In this document: positions 1-7,506 of the stretch, in pieces
How positions within the stretch are numbered: the stretch's first letter is position 1
Layout: every line of letters begins with the position of its first letter
Assembly: GCA_017549125.1 (NCBI GenBank)
Contig: JAFYVL010000072.1
Coordinates: 1 to 54,248, forward strand
Source of the DNA: Oscillospiraceae bacterium
Lineage (GTDB): Bacteria; Bacillota; Clostridia; Oscillospirales; Oscillospiraceae
Reading direction: 5' to 3'
DNA: 54,248 nt
Notes under the pieces: model-generated
What the model was told of the DNA's origin: nothing
Database searches by the model: none
What the model saw: only the letters and a program-made list of their open reading frames with translations
Program-made: the position numbers and the translations under genes

Positions 1-365
1 ATCGTCAAAACACAGGTTTTGATGATTGGCGGTTCGTTTTGCACCGCAAGTATTTCGATGCGTCATTGCGAGCCAGTGCGCACACTGGCGTGGCAATCCG
101 TTCTCCTAAAAAGCTTGCTACGCAAGGTGTTTTGACTTACTGCTTAGGCTCGATCCTGTTGCGGTGCCTGGCAGAATGTATGCCCGACGGAGCGGACACA
201 CATTCTGCTGACCGCTGCCACTCGCTCAGGTCGCTTTATCCGCCACTGGCGGCGCTCCCATCGCTCCCCGCTCAAGTATCCACATACACTTCGGGTTCGA
301 GTTGCTTGTCTTGACGGCTTTAGTGACCTCTGACAGTCTGTAAAAAAGGGTTTTTTGACAGACTG
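1..365. mobile_element. MITE-like interspersed repeat, copy 1 (left end outside window)
   Basis: Positions 1-135 match 38165-38299 almost base for base, and about 273-365 match 38322-38417, so this is a second copy of the element at 38143. It contains a long imperfect palindrome (65-97, ATTGC...GCAAT arms around GCCAGTG/CACTGGC). The right end carries a hairpin with CAGTCTGT and ACAGACTG arms (about 333-365). Between the shared parts lies a copy-specific middle of roughly 140 bases with its own hairpin, replacing about 20 bases in copy 2. No transposase is present; ORFs through it differ between copies and look spurious. By comparison with copy 2, about 22 bases of the left end lie before base 1. 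The right end abuts a terminator hairpin. Confidence 0.75.
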
Positions 366-394
366 AAGCTGTGGACGCAATGTCCACAGCTTTT
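366..394 (+). terminator. Rho-independent terminator hairpin at the repeat's right edge
   Basis: AAGCTGTGGAC and GTCCACAGCTT arms enclose a short loop and are followed by TTTTATTTTC. It directly follows the right end of the repeat element. By analogy with 38116-38443, it may be the right copy of a target-site duplication of the terminator of the gene before the window. Confidence 0.7.
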
Positions 395-464
395 ATTTTC
401 TTTCTCCCGGATTCCCTAGGAACAGCCATGAGTTGTGCCTATAATGGTTGTCCGGGGGGATACT

Positions 465-770
465 ATGTATTATGTGAAACGAAGTGTTTTGGTTGTGTTA
501 GGCTTATGCGGCAGCATACTGTCATTGGTGCTGTTGGTGGATAATTGTACTGTAGAAACCCAGGATCAAGTATCGATTACTTGGCTGCAAGCAGCTGAGC
601 AGGTGCGATCAGCGACTAGCCAATTGTTGCCAAAACTACAGACCATGTATGCTGAGAAACCAACCATAAACGATGCAATCTTAGTATGCAAAGAATGGAT
701 CAAGAATATCTGGGATTATTGGAAAACGGAGACCATGTCGGTCTCCGTTTTTACATTTATAGAACCTTAG
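465..770 (+). CDS. Small membrane-anchored protein, unknown
   Basis: This is a 101-codon ORF of no family I recognise. The ATG at 465 follows a GGGGGGA run by 4 bases. A TATAAT at 440-445 lies downstream of the alternative GTG at 435, so the ATG is preferred, although I see no good -35. Residues 7-25 are strongly hydrophobic after a Lys-Arg pair, suggesting one membrane anchor or an uncleaved signal; about 75 polar residues with two Cys follow. The reading frame runs through the terminator hairpin at 723-751, so residues 87-101 are encoded by terminator sequence. The stop overlaps the convergent ATPase gene by 14 bases. It is either a real fast-evolving small protein or a remnant of a longer gene whose stop was lost. 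Confidence 0.45.
   Translation: MYYVKRSVLVVLGLCGSILSLVLLVDNCTVETQDQVSITWLQAAEQVRSATSQLLPKLQTMYAEKPTINDAILVCKEWIKNIWDYWKTETMSVSVFTFIEP
723..751. terminator. Bidirectional terminator between convergent genes
   Basis: AAAACGGAGACC and GGTCTCCGTTTT arms enclose ATGTC, with an A-run on the left and a T-run on the right. It can end both the small plus-strand ORF and the minus-strand ABC operon. Confidence 0.8.
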
Positions 771-1479
771 ACAGGAAATCCCGCAATCTGGGATGCTGCG
801 GATTGGTGAAGACTTCTTCAGGCGTACCCTGTTCTACGATTTGTCCTTCGTCCATAAACAGAATGCGATTGCCGACCTCCCGGGCAAAACCCATTTCGTG
901 CGTTACCACGACCATGGTCATGCCTTCGTCAGCAAGTTCTTTCATAACGGCAAGAACTTCGCCAACCATTTCCGGGTCCAGTGCAGAGGTGGGTTCGTCA
1001 AAAAGCATAACCTTCGGGTTCATAGCCAAAGCCCGAATGATCGCGATACGCTGCTTTTGACCACCGGACAACTGGTTGGGATAAGCATTTGCTTTGTCCT
1101 CCAAACCAACGCGCTTTAAAAGCTGAATAGCCTTTTCGTTGGCTTCTTCCTTTGTCATCTGACCGGTACGAATGGGTGCCAGGGTAATGTTTTTTTGGAT
1201 GGTCATGTTGGGGAAAAGGTTGAAGTGCTGAAACACCATGCCCATATGACGGCGGATGCTGTCAATATCTACCTTAGGTGCCGTGATCTCGGTGCCTTCA
1301 AAATAGATGCTGCCTTCTGTGGGAAATTCCATGAGGTTCAAGCATCTCAAGAAAGTGGATTTTCCGGAACCGGAAGGCCCGATAATGACGACCTTTTCAC
1401 CGGGATATATATGCTCATCAATGTTTTTCAATACTTGATGATTCCCGAAGGATTTGCAAAGATTTTTAACGTCGATCAC
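757..1479 (-). CDS. Polar amino-acid ABC transporter, ATP-binding protein
   Basis: This 240-aa cytoplasmic ATPase powers amino-acid uptake with the adjacent permease and binding lipoprotein (GlnQ/HisP type). Visible motifs are Walker [10 protein letters not shown] (residues 34-42), Q-loop VFQHFNLFP (82-90), signature LSGGQKQR (137-144), Walker B VMLFDEP with catalytic Glu162, and switch His194. The length is typical for the family. The start is GTG, preceded by AAGGAGG with a 10-base spacer. It overlaps the end of the permease gene by 14 bases, so the two are probably translationally coupled. The substrate cannot be fixed from the ATPase; Gln, Glu, Arg and Cys systems all look alike here. Confidence 0.95.
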   Translation of the reverse strand: MIDVKNLCKSFGNHQVLKNIDEHIYPGEKVVIIGPSGSGKSTFLRCLNLMEFPTEGSIYFEGTEITAPKVDIDSIRRHMGMVFQHFNLFPNMTIQKNITLAPIRTGQMTKEEANEKAIQLLKRVGLEDKANAYPNQLSGGQKQRIAIIRALAMNPKVMLFDEPTSALDPEMVGEVLAVMKELADEGMTMVVVTHEMGFAREVGNRILFMDEGQIVEQGTPEEVFTNPQHPRLRDFLSKVL

Positions 1480-2197
1480 TTTGACGCAGCCTCCTTTCCA
1501 GAATGCCCAACAGCCAGGTGAACATCAAAACCAAAATCAGATAAATGAATGCGGTTCCGAGCAGAGGGTACATTTGTTCATAGGTTCGGGTCATAATTGC
1601 TTCTGCAAAATATACCAGCTCCTTACCGCCGATGATCTTGATCAGCGAAGTGTCCTTCAGCAGAATGATAAATTCATTACCTAAGGAAGGAAGAATTGCT
1701 TTAAACGCCTGGGGGATCACAATAAAACGCATGGTGTCGAAATAGTTTAAGCCCAGGGAACGGCCTGCCTCTGCCTGACCGGGATCCAAAGACATAAGTC
1801 CGCCGCGAATGATTTCGGCCACATATGCACCGGAGTTGATACCAAGTGTCAAAGCGCCCACAGCGGTATAATCGTTGCTGGTTTTAAATATAACCATGCC
1901 CATGATCAGCAGCTGCACCATCATGGGAGTGCCACGTATTACGGTTATGTAGATTTGACAAATGCCGTTAAAAAAGCCCAAGATAAAGCTTTTCTTTCCG
2001 GGACGCTGTTGGTCATGGGCGGTACGGATGATTGCGACAAGAACACCAAGAACGATACCGATTCCAAGGGCGATGGCAGTAACCATAAGGGTCGTTTGCA
2101 CACCTTCCAAATATTGCATCCAGCGATCATTCTTTATAAATGCAGTATAGAATTTACTGCTAAACTCTTCCCAGAATTCAGAAAACCACAATTTCAT
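1466..2197 (-). CDS. Amino-acid ABC transporter permease (HisM/GlnP family)
   Basis: This inner-membrane subunit has about five hydrophobic helices and a clear EAA loop ([10 protein letters not shown] followed by IVIPQA), the contact point for the ATPase. Start choice is uncertain. An in-frame ATG at 2224 gives 252 aa but has no ribosome binding site upstream. An AAAGGAGA sequence lies inside that extension, about 15 bases before the ATG at 2197, so I use 2197 (243 aa) despite the long spacer. It is followed by the ATPase gene with overlap. It is preceded by the binding-protein gene across a hairpin at 2231-2260, so its expression is probably lower than that of the binding protein. Confidence 0.9.
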   Translation of the reverse strand: MKLWFSEFWEEFSSKFYTAFIKNDRWMQYLEGVQTTLMVTAIALGIGIVLGVLVAIIRTAHDQQRPGKKSFILGFFNGICQIYITVIRGTPMMVQLLIMGMVIFKTSNDYTAVGALTLGINSGAYVAEIIRGGLMSLDPGQAEAGRSLGLNYFDTMRFIVIPQAFKAILPSLGNEFIILLKDTSLIKIIGGKELVYFAEAIMTRTYEQMYPLLGTAFIYLILVLMFTWLLGILERRLRQSDRR

Positions 2198-2230
2198 ATA
2201 GGTTAGGTCCAATCTCCTTTCCATTTCATG

Positions 2231-2260
2231 AAAAAAGGGCGGTAGTGCCGCCCCTTTTTT
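2231..2260 (-). terminator. Intercistronic hairpin between binding protein and permease
   Basis: GGGCGG/CCGCCC stem with A and T runs on both sides, located between the lipoprotein stop and the permease start on the minus strand. It has the form of a partial terminator, which would give more binding-protein transcript than membrane subunits, as is known for many ABC importers. Confidence 0.7.
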
Positions 2261-2274
2261 AAAGCTTGATAGAA

Positions 2275-3045
2275 TTATTCGGCCTTGATGTACTTGTCGA
2301 TGATGGACTGTACAGTACCGTCCTCGATCAGCTCTGCCAATGCTTCGTTCACCTTATCTCTCAGCTCGGTGTTGTCTTTGGCAAAGCCAATGGCGTATTG
2401 CTCCTCGACCCAAGAGCCTTCCAGAATGGTCAGACCCTCGTTTGCGGCAACATACTCCTGAGCAGGTGCGCTGTCGATGATAACACAATCCACCTGACCG
2501 TTCAGCAGAGCCTTGACCGCAGTCATGCCGTTTTCGTAAGCGGTCACGCTGTCTTCACCATAACCGCCATTTTCGGGGGTGTCAGATGCATACAGATAGC
2601 CGGTGGTACCCATCTGCGTACCGATTTTCTTCTCGCCCAGATTATCCATGGTCACATCAGAACCTTCCTTGACGATAACGACCTGAATACCGGTTGCGTA
2701 GCTGTCAGAGAAGCACATGACCTTCTTCCGTTCATCAGTAACGGAGACGCCGGCCATGACCATGTCGGTCTTACCGTTCTGAGCTGCCTCCAAAGCAGCG
2801 GTAAAGCCCATGTCCTGGATCTCCAACTCAAGACCCAACTTATCAGCGATAGCCTGAGCGATCTCAACGTCGATGCCGATGAAATTACCGCTGTCGTCGG
2901 TCATCTCATAGGGAGGGAATGCTGCGTTGGTAGACATGATCAGCTTGCCCTCTTCCTTGAGCATACCGCGCTCCTCTTCCTGGCAACCGGCAAACATGCT
3001 GACGATCATCAGGGTAGCGAAGATCAATGCAAGAATCTTTTTCAT
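2275..3045 (-). CDS. Amino-acid ABC transporter substrate-binding lipoprotein
   Basis: This 256-aa extracellular lipoprotein captures an amino acid for the downstream permease and ATPase. Its signal peptide ends in a lipobox (MFAGC, lipidated Cys21). The mature part is a family 3 solute-binding protein (SBP_bac_3): GKLIMSTNAAFPPYE, GIDVEIAQAIADKLG, a GVSVTDERK segment with the Arg that usually contacts the ligand carboxylate, and a late VIIDSAPA segment. The start follows AAGGAG, and a consensus promoter lies upstream (3099-3127). It is first in a three-gene operon. The ligand is not predictable by eye. Confidence 0.94.
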   Translation of the reverse strand: MKKILALIFATLMIVSMFAGCQEEERGMLKEEGKLIMSTNAAFPPYEMTDDSGNFIGIDVEIAQAIADKLGLELEIQDMGFTAALEAAQNGKTDMVMAGVSVTDERKKVMCFSDSYATGIQVVIVKEGSDVTMDNLGEKKIGTQMGTTGYLYASDTPENGGYGEDSVTAYENGMTAVKALLNGQVDCVIIDSAPAQEYVAANEGLTILEGSWVEEQYAIGFAKDNTELRDKVNEALAELIEDGTVQSIIDKYIKAE

Positions 3046-3098
3046 AATGATTACTCCTTAAAAATGTACTCCGGAAAGCTCCGGGAAATTATGGGTGT

Positions 3099-3127
3099 AT
3101 TATATCGTGAAAAATATACATCGTCAA
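3099..3127 (-). promoter_or_regulatory. Sigma-A promoter of the amino-acid ABC operon
   Basis: On the minus strand TTGACG (3122-3127) is separated by 17 bases from a perfect TATAAT (3099-3104). The leader is only about 50 bases and contains a small CCGGA/TCCGG inverted repeat (3071-3084); there is no room for a T-box. Confidence 0.85.
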
Positions 3128-3220
3128 TAGTCAAAATACACAATTATCCCTATAAAAGCTTACTTTTGCGAATAATTATGCATAATGTTCTGTATAACTG
3201 CATATGCTGCTCTGTTATGC

Positions 3221-3249
3221 TGGACAAACGATGGTATATATGGTATAAC
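3221..3249 (+). promoter_or_regulatory. Sigma-A promoter of the MFS gene
   Basis: TGGACA (3221-3226), 17-base spacer, TATAAC (3244-3249). It lies downstream of the ATG at 3185 and so rules out that start in favour of the GTG at 3272. Confidence 0.75.
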
Positions 3250-3271
3250 CATTGAGAAAGAGGTGACGATT

Positions 3272-4420
3272 GTGGTACATTTGTTATTACTGATTATATA
3301 TCTTGCATTTATTAGTCTGGGATTGCCTGATGGATTGTTGGGTGCGGCATGGCCTGCCATCCATGTGGAAATGGGACTCAATGTTTCGGCTATGGGTTTG
3401 GTAAGCTTGATTGTTTCCGGTTGTACGGTCATAGCCAGCCTGTTCTCGGATCGTCTGACTCGACGTTTTCGTACCGGTAGGGTAACGGCCTGTAGCGTGA
3501 TGTTGACAGCTGCATCCCTGTTTGGCTTTGCATATTCCAATAATTTGTGGCTGCTTTGCTTATGGGCTGTGCCCTATGGTCTGGGTGCAGGTGGTGTGGA
3601 TGCTTGCCTTAATAATTATGTGGCAATCCATTATTCCGGCAAGCACATGAGCTGGCTCCATTGTATGTGGGGAATCGGTGCTTGCTCCGGTCCGTATATC
3701 ATGGGTATGGTCATGTCTGGCGGCTTCCATTGGAGCAATGGCTATTTGCTCATTGGTGGTTTTCAGACCGCTCTGGTCATCGCTCTGCTGTTTACCTTGC
3801 GCATCTGGAAAGGTGTTAACCAGGAAGATGCTCCTACCTCTGAACCCTTAACATTCCGTCAGGTGGTGGCCTTGCCCGGTGCGAAAGAAGTGTTTCTGGC
3901 CTTCTTCTGCTACTGCGCTCTGGAGCAGACCCTGGGGCAATGGGCAGGCAGTTACTTTTATGGATATCTGAACATGAGTATGGATATCTCCGCCAGCTTA
4001 GCTGCGATCTATTACCTGGGCATTACGGTAGGTAGATTGGTAAATGGATTTTTAACCATTCGATTCTCTGATCGCACATTGGTTCGTGGCGGTATGGTGG
4101 GAATCGGTCTTGGCATTGTGGTGATGCTTCTGCCTATGGGCTTATACGGTGCAGTGGCCGGTATTGTCCTGGTAGGTTTAGGCAGCGCTCCCATTTATCC
4201 TTGCATCATTCATTCCACCCCGGCCATCTTCGGAGAAGAACGCTCTCAGGCGGTGATAGGTATCGAGATGGCCAGTGCATATGTGGGTTTCTGTGTCATG
4301 CCACCGCTGTTTGGCTTGCTGGCTGATTTTGTGGGGATTTGGTGCTTGCCGCTGGTTCTGCTAGGGATCTTGTTTGTTATGTTTTTTAGCCATGAACGAG
4401 TGTATCTCAAAAGAAAATAA
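3272..4420 (+). CDS. MFS permease, fucose-permease-like (FucP/COG0738 type)
   Basis: This integral membrane transporter of 382 aa has about 12 hydrophobic helices. The first helix (LISLGLPDG type) and the loop SDRLTRRFRTGR, with basic residues between helices 2 and 3, are typical of the major facilitator superfamily. The PYGLGAGGVDACLNNY and WLHCMWGIG segments resemble the clostridial FucP-like subgroup, which exchanges sugars or small metabolites with protons. The open frame begins at 3185, but the promoter at 3221-3249 lies inside that extension. The GTG at 3272 has an AGAGGTG binding site 6 bases upstream and starts directly at the first membrane helix. It is monocistronic between the ABC operon promoter and the murC promoter. 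Substrate unknown. Confidence 0.85.
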   Translation: MVHLLLLIIYLAFISLGLPDGLLGAAWPAIHVEMGLNVSAMGLVSLIVSGCTVIASLFSDRLTRRFRTGRVTACSVMLTAASLFGFAYSNNLWLLCLWAVPYGLGAGGVDACLNNYVAIHYSGKHMSWLHCMWGIGACSGPYIMGMVMSGGFHWSNGYLLIGGFQTALVIALLFTLRIWKGVNQEDAPTSEPLTFRQVVALPGAKEVFLAFFCYCALEQTLGQWAGSYFYGYLNMSMDISASLAAIYYLGITVGRLVNGFLTIRFSDRTLVRGGMVGIGLGIVVMLLPMGLYGAVAGIVLVGLGSAPIYPCIIHSTPAIFGEERSQAVIGIEMASAYVGFCVMPPLFGLLADFVGIWCLPLVLLGILFVMFFSHERVYLKRK

Positions 4421-4457
4421 TGGCAGCTTTTTGGGTAAAATGCCGAGGTTTTTAAGG

Positions 4458-4486
4458 TTGTAAACTGCTGTTAAATCATGTATAAT
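4458..4486 (+). promoter_or_regulatory. Sigma-A promoter of murC-ddl-DUF1934
   Basis: TTGTAA (4458-4463), 17-base spacer, perfect TATAAT (4481-4486), about 37 bases before the murC start. Confidence 0.8.
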
Positions 4487-4523
4487 GGTCAAGATAAAAA
4501 TATAATTCGGAGGAGAATACCGA

Positions 4524-5882
4524 ATGGAAAATAGAAATTTAGAATTAAAGCAATTGTTGCAGCCCGGCAAGCGTGTGCATCTGGTGGGTATTGGCGGTGT
4601 TTCCATGCGTCCCTTGGGATTGGTCTTGCAGGGCATGGGTGTCCATGTTACCGGCTCTGATATGAATTCTTCCGTCTCTACAGATGAATTGATTGCAAAG
4701 GGCATCCATGTGGCCATTGGTCATCGTGAAGAGAATGTTGCCGGTGCGGATTGTATTATTCGTACCGCTGCTGCCCATAATGATAATCCCGAGGTTGCAG
4801 CAGCCCGCAGCATGGGTATTCCTATGTTTGAGCGTGCAGAGGCTTGGGGTGTGATCATGCAGGCTTATGAGAATGCTGTGTGCATTTCCGGCACTCATGG
4901 TAAGACCACCTGTACTTCCATGATGACCCATATCCTCATGGCTGCACAGAAAGATCCTACGGTTATGATCGGCGGCTATCTGCCCTTGCTGGGCGCAGGT
5001 CACCGTGTGGGCAATGGTGATACCATTGTTTTGGAGAGTTGTGAGTATTTTGATTCTTTCTTGAATTTCTACCCCTCTCTGGCCGTAATTCTGAACGTGG
5101 AAGCAGACCATCTTGACTACTTTAGCGATTTGCAGGATGTGGAGAAATCCTTCCGCAAGTTTGCATTGCTGTCCTCCGGTGGAGTGGTTGCCAATGGCGA
5201 TGATCCCCATGTGGTGGAAACCTTGATGGGTCTGGATTATATCAGCTTTGGTATCAGCAATAATAACCGCATTCATGGCGAGAACTATAGTGCCGATTGG
5301 CGTCATTTTGACGTAGTGTGTGATGGCCAGGTCTACTGCCATTTGGATCTGAAGGTGCTGGGTAAGCACAATGCTTGTAACGCATTGGGCGCAGCTGCAG
5401 CTGCATGGGTCATGGGTATTCCCGGTGATGCTGTGGCAGAGGGCTTGGCTACCTTTGGCGGTGCAGACCGTCGTTTGCAGTTCAAGGGAATGGTCAATGG
5501 AGCGATGCTCTATGATGACTATGCTCACCATCCCGACGAAATTGCCGCAACCATCGAGGCAGTTCGTACTATGGATCATAAGCGCTTGGTCATCGCATTC
5601 CAGCCCCATACCTATACCCGTACTAAGGCGCTGTTTAATGACTTTATTCGGGAACTGAAGAAGGCTGACCTGGTGCTGGTTGCAGAGATCTATGCGGCCA
5701 GAGAGCGTAATACTGTTGGTATTTCCTCTAAGGATCTGGTTCGTTTGATCCCCGGAAGTGAGTATTGTAAGGATCTGACAGAAGTGACACAGCGTTTGCA
5801 AGAGATTGCACAAGAGGGCGATGTGATTCTGACCGTGGGTGCCGGTGATATTTATCGTGCCGGTGAAGCACTTCTGAAATAA
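4524..5882 (+). CDS. murC: UDP-N-acetylmuramate--L-alanine ligase
   Basis: MurC adds L-Ala to UDP-MurNAc with ATP, the first step of peptidoglycan stem-peptide synthesis in the cytoplasm. The 452-aa protein shows the N-terminal nucleotide-sugar fold (VHLVGIGGVSM), the Mur ligase ATP loop GTHGKTT, the LESCEYFDSF metal-site segment, ADHLDYF, and the C-terminal YDDYAHHPDE and QPHTYTR motifs that mark MurC rather than MurD/E/F. A GGAGGAG binding site precedes the ATG. D-Ala-D-Ala ligase follows after 28 bases, so the operon supplies both the start and the terminal dipeptide of the stem peptide. Confidence 0.96.
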   Translation: MENRNLELKQLLQPGKRVHLVGIGGVSMRPLGLVLQGMGVHVTGSDMNSSVSTDELIAKGIHVAIGHREENVAGADCIIRTAAAHNDNPEVAAARSMGIPMFERAEAWGVIMQAYENAVCISGTHGKTTCTSMMTHILMAAQKDPTVMIGGYLPLLGAGHRVGNGDTIVLESCEYFDSFLNFYPSLAVILNVEADHLDYFSDLQDVEKSFRKFALLSSGGVVANGDDPHVVETLMGLDYISFGISNNNRIHGENYSADWRHFDVVCDGQVYCHLDLKVLGKHNACNALGAAAAAWVMGIPGDAVAEGLATFGGADRRLQFKGMVNGAMLYDDYAHHPDEIAATIEAVRTMDHKRLVIAFQPHTYTRTKALFNDFIRELKKADLVLVAEIYAARERNTVGISSKDLVRLIPGSEYCKDLTEVTQRLQEIAQEGDVILTVGAGDIYRAGEALLK

Positions 5883-5910
5883 CTTGCAAAGGAAAAGAGA
5901 GGCGATAGGA

Positions 5911-6981
5911 ATGAATAAGTTGAATGTATGTATCCTCTTCGGTGGTATCAGCCCCGAGCATGAGGTTTCTCTGCGTTCTGCGGAATCTGTTTTGAATAAT
6001 ATTTCCAAGGAAAGATATAATATTTTTCCTGTGGGCATCACCAAGGAAGGCCAGTGGTATCTGTTTGGCGGCAATGATTATTCTATGCTGCCCAACGGTA
6101 GCTGGTTGACCCATCCTGACAACTGTCCTGCGATGATTTCTCCGGTTCGCGGCCAGGGCTTGATATGTTTTAAGCAGGAAGGTGTTGTTAGCACACCTGT
6201 GGATGTGGTGTTCCCTGTACTTCATGGCGAGAATGGAGAGGACGGTGCAATGCAGGGTCTGTTACAGATGGCCGGCATTCCCTATGTAGGTCCTCATGTG
6301 GCAGAATCTGCCGTGTCCATGGATAAGACCTTGACCAAGCTGGTAGCAGACAGTGCTGGTGTTTCTCAAGCGGCATGGCATCTGGTTCGCAGCGAGGAAC
6401 TGAAGGGTCGTATGGAGTCTATCCTGGATGCCGTTGAAGCAAAATTTGCATACCCTGTGTTCATTAAGCCTGCAGGCACCGGTTCCTCTGTGGGTGTTTC
6501 TAAGGCAGCAAATCGTGAGCAGCTCCGTGAGGCTCTGCTGTCTGCCGGTAGCTTTGACAGTAAGATCCTGGTTGAGGAATTTATCCACGGCCGTGAGATC
6601 GAGGTTGCTGTTATGGGTAATGACAGTCCTGTGGCTTCTGTGTGCGGCGAGATCGACTCCGGCGCAGAATTCTATGACTACGAGACTAAGTATGTGACCG
6701 ATACTTCTGTAGCCTACATTCCTGCTCGTATTGATGAAGATGTGTCTGAACTGGTTCGTGAGCAGGCTGTGAAGATCTACAGTGCCATCGGCTGTAAGGG
6801 TCTGAGCCGTGTTGACTTCTTTGTTACCTTTGAGGGCAATCGTGTGGTGTTTAATGAGATCAATACCTTGCCGGGCTTCACATCCATTTCCATGTACCCC
6901 AAGCTGTTTGCGGCCAGCGGTATTCCTTATGACCAGCTGATCGATGAACTGTTGCAGCTTGCAATGGAGGCCTTCCGGTGA
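5911..6981 (+). CDS. ddl: D-alanine--D-alanine ligase
   Basis: This 356-aa ATP-grasp enzyme joins two D-Ala for the lipid II pentapeptide. Visible features are VCILFGGISPEHEVSL at the N terminus, VLHGENGEDGAMQG, the glycine loop TGSSVGVSKA, and the metal-binding NEINTLPGF near the end. The open frame can start at 5884, but the ATG at 5911 has AGAGG 8 bases upstream and gives the family's usual N terminus. By eye I cannot tell D-Ala-D-Ala from D-Ala-D-Lac specificity with certainty. The neighbouring VanW protein is not by itself evidence for vancomycin resistance. The stop overlaps the next GTG start by 4 bases. Confidence 0.94.
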   Translation: MNKLNVCILFGGISPEHEVSLRSAESVLNNISKERYNIFPVGITKEGQWYLFGGNDYSMLPNGSWLTHPDNCPAMISPVRGQGLICFKQEGVVSTPVDVVFPVLHGENGEDGAMQGLLQMAGIPYVGPHVAESAVSMDKTLTKLVADSAGVSQAAWHLVRSEELKGRMESILDAVEAKFAYPVFIKPAGTGSSVGVSKAANREQLREALLSAGSFDSKILVEEFIHGREIEVAVMGNDSPVASVCGEIDSGAEFYDYETKYVTDTSVAYIPARIDEDVSELVREQAVKIYSAIGCKGLSRVDFFVTFEGNRVVFNEINTLPGFTSISMYPKLFAASGIPYDQLIDELLQLAMEAFR

Positions 6982-7400
6982 AACAGAAGGTACTGCTTTC
7001 TATTCGAGGCGTACAATCCTACGCAGACCAGGAACCCGATGTGATCGAATTGGTGACAGAAGGCACTCTGGAAAAACTGGGAAATGGCTGGGAGATCTTG
7101 TATGAGGAAACAAAACTTACAGGCATGGAAGGTGTAACGACCAGCTTCCTGATCGAGCCTGATAAGATCGTTCTGACTCGTACCGGCAGTCTAAAATCTC
7201 AGATGATCTTCACCCTGGATAAGCCTCACGATTCCCTATACCAGATGGATTTCGGCGCGTTGATGATTACGGTCTGTGCTACCAAAATTCATACAGACTT
7301 GTCTGAGCGAGGTGGTACGGTGGATCTGGACTACCGGATCGAGATCGAGCAAAATTCCGCGGGTATGATTGAGTATCATTTGGATATGCGTCCTCTCTAA
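6978..7400 (+). CDS. DUF1934 domain protein (YwiB-like beta-barrel)
   Basis: This 140-aa protein of the DUF1934 family is a small predicted cytoplasmic calycin-like beta-barrel of unknown function. The alternating pattern of short strands (VLLSIRGVQ, WEILYEET, TSFLIEPDKIVLTR, QMIFTLDK, LDYRIEIEQ) fits. It starts with GTG inside the ddl stop region (4-base overlap), so it is translated with ddl as the last gene of the murC operon. A strong terminator follows 11 bases after the stop. Confidence 0.82.
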   Translation: MKQKVLLSIRGVQSYADQEPDVIELVTEGTLEKLGNGWEILYEETKLTGMEGVTTSFLIEPDKIVLTRTGSLKSQMIFTLDKPHDSLYQMDFGALMITVCATKIHTDLSERGGTVDLDYRIEIEQNSAGMIEYHLDMRPL

Positions 7401-7411
7401 ACTGTGAGATA

Positions 7412-7449
7412 AAACCCCAAACTGATCATTAGTCAGTTTGGGGTTTCTT
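7412..7449 (+). terminator. Terminator of murC-ddl-DUF1934
   Basis: AAACCCCAAACTGA and TCAGTTTGGGGTTT arms, followed by T-rich sequence. Confidence 0.85.
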
Positions 7450-7458
7450 ATTTGTTGT

Positions 7459-7497
7459 GCAAAATGAGCAGATACCTATTTGGTATCTGCTCATTTA
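7459..7497 (-). terminator. Terminator of the VanW gene
   Basis: AAATGAGCAGATACC/GGTATCTGCTCATTT, a 15-bp perfect stem (7462-7496) followed on the minus strand by TTTTGC. Confidence 0.85.
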
Positions 7498-7506
7498 AGC
7501 TATTCA

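Noticed and set aside
39-380. Short ORFs inside the repeat element (both strands)
   Set aside because: They run through palindromes, are not preserved between the two copies because of the different centre, and have no start signals.
3046-3098. T-box or amino-acid riboswitch for the ABC importer
   Set aside because: Leader of about 50 bases is too short and has no T-box sequence or terminator.
3185-3271. N-terminal extension of the MFS protein from the ATG at 3185
   Set aside because: It contains the gene's own promoter and has no ribosome binding site; the GTG at 3272 is well placed.
4545-6074. Long antisense ORF opposite murC (and similar ones opposite gdhA, mfd and the exoproteins)
   Set aside because: Shadow frames of strongly supported genes, without start signals or domain features.
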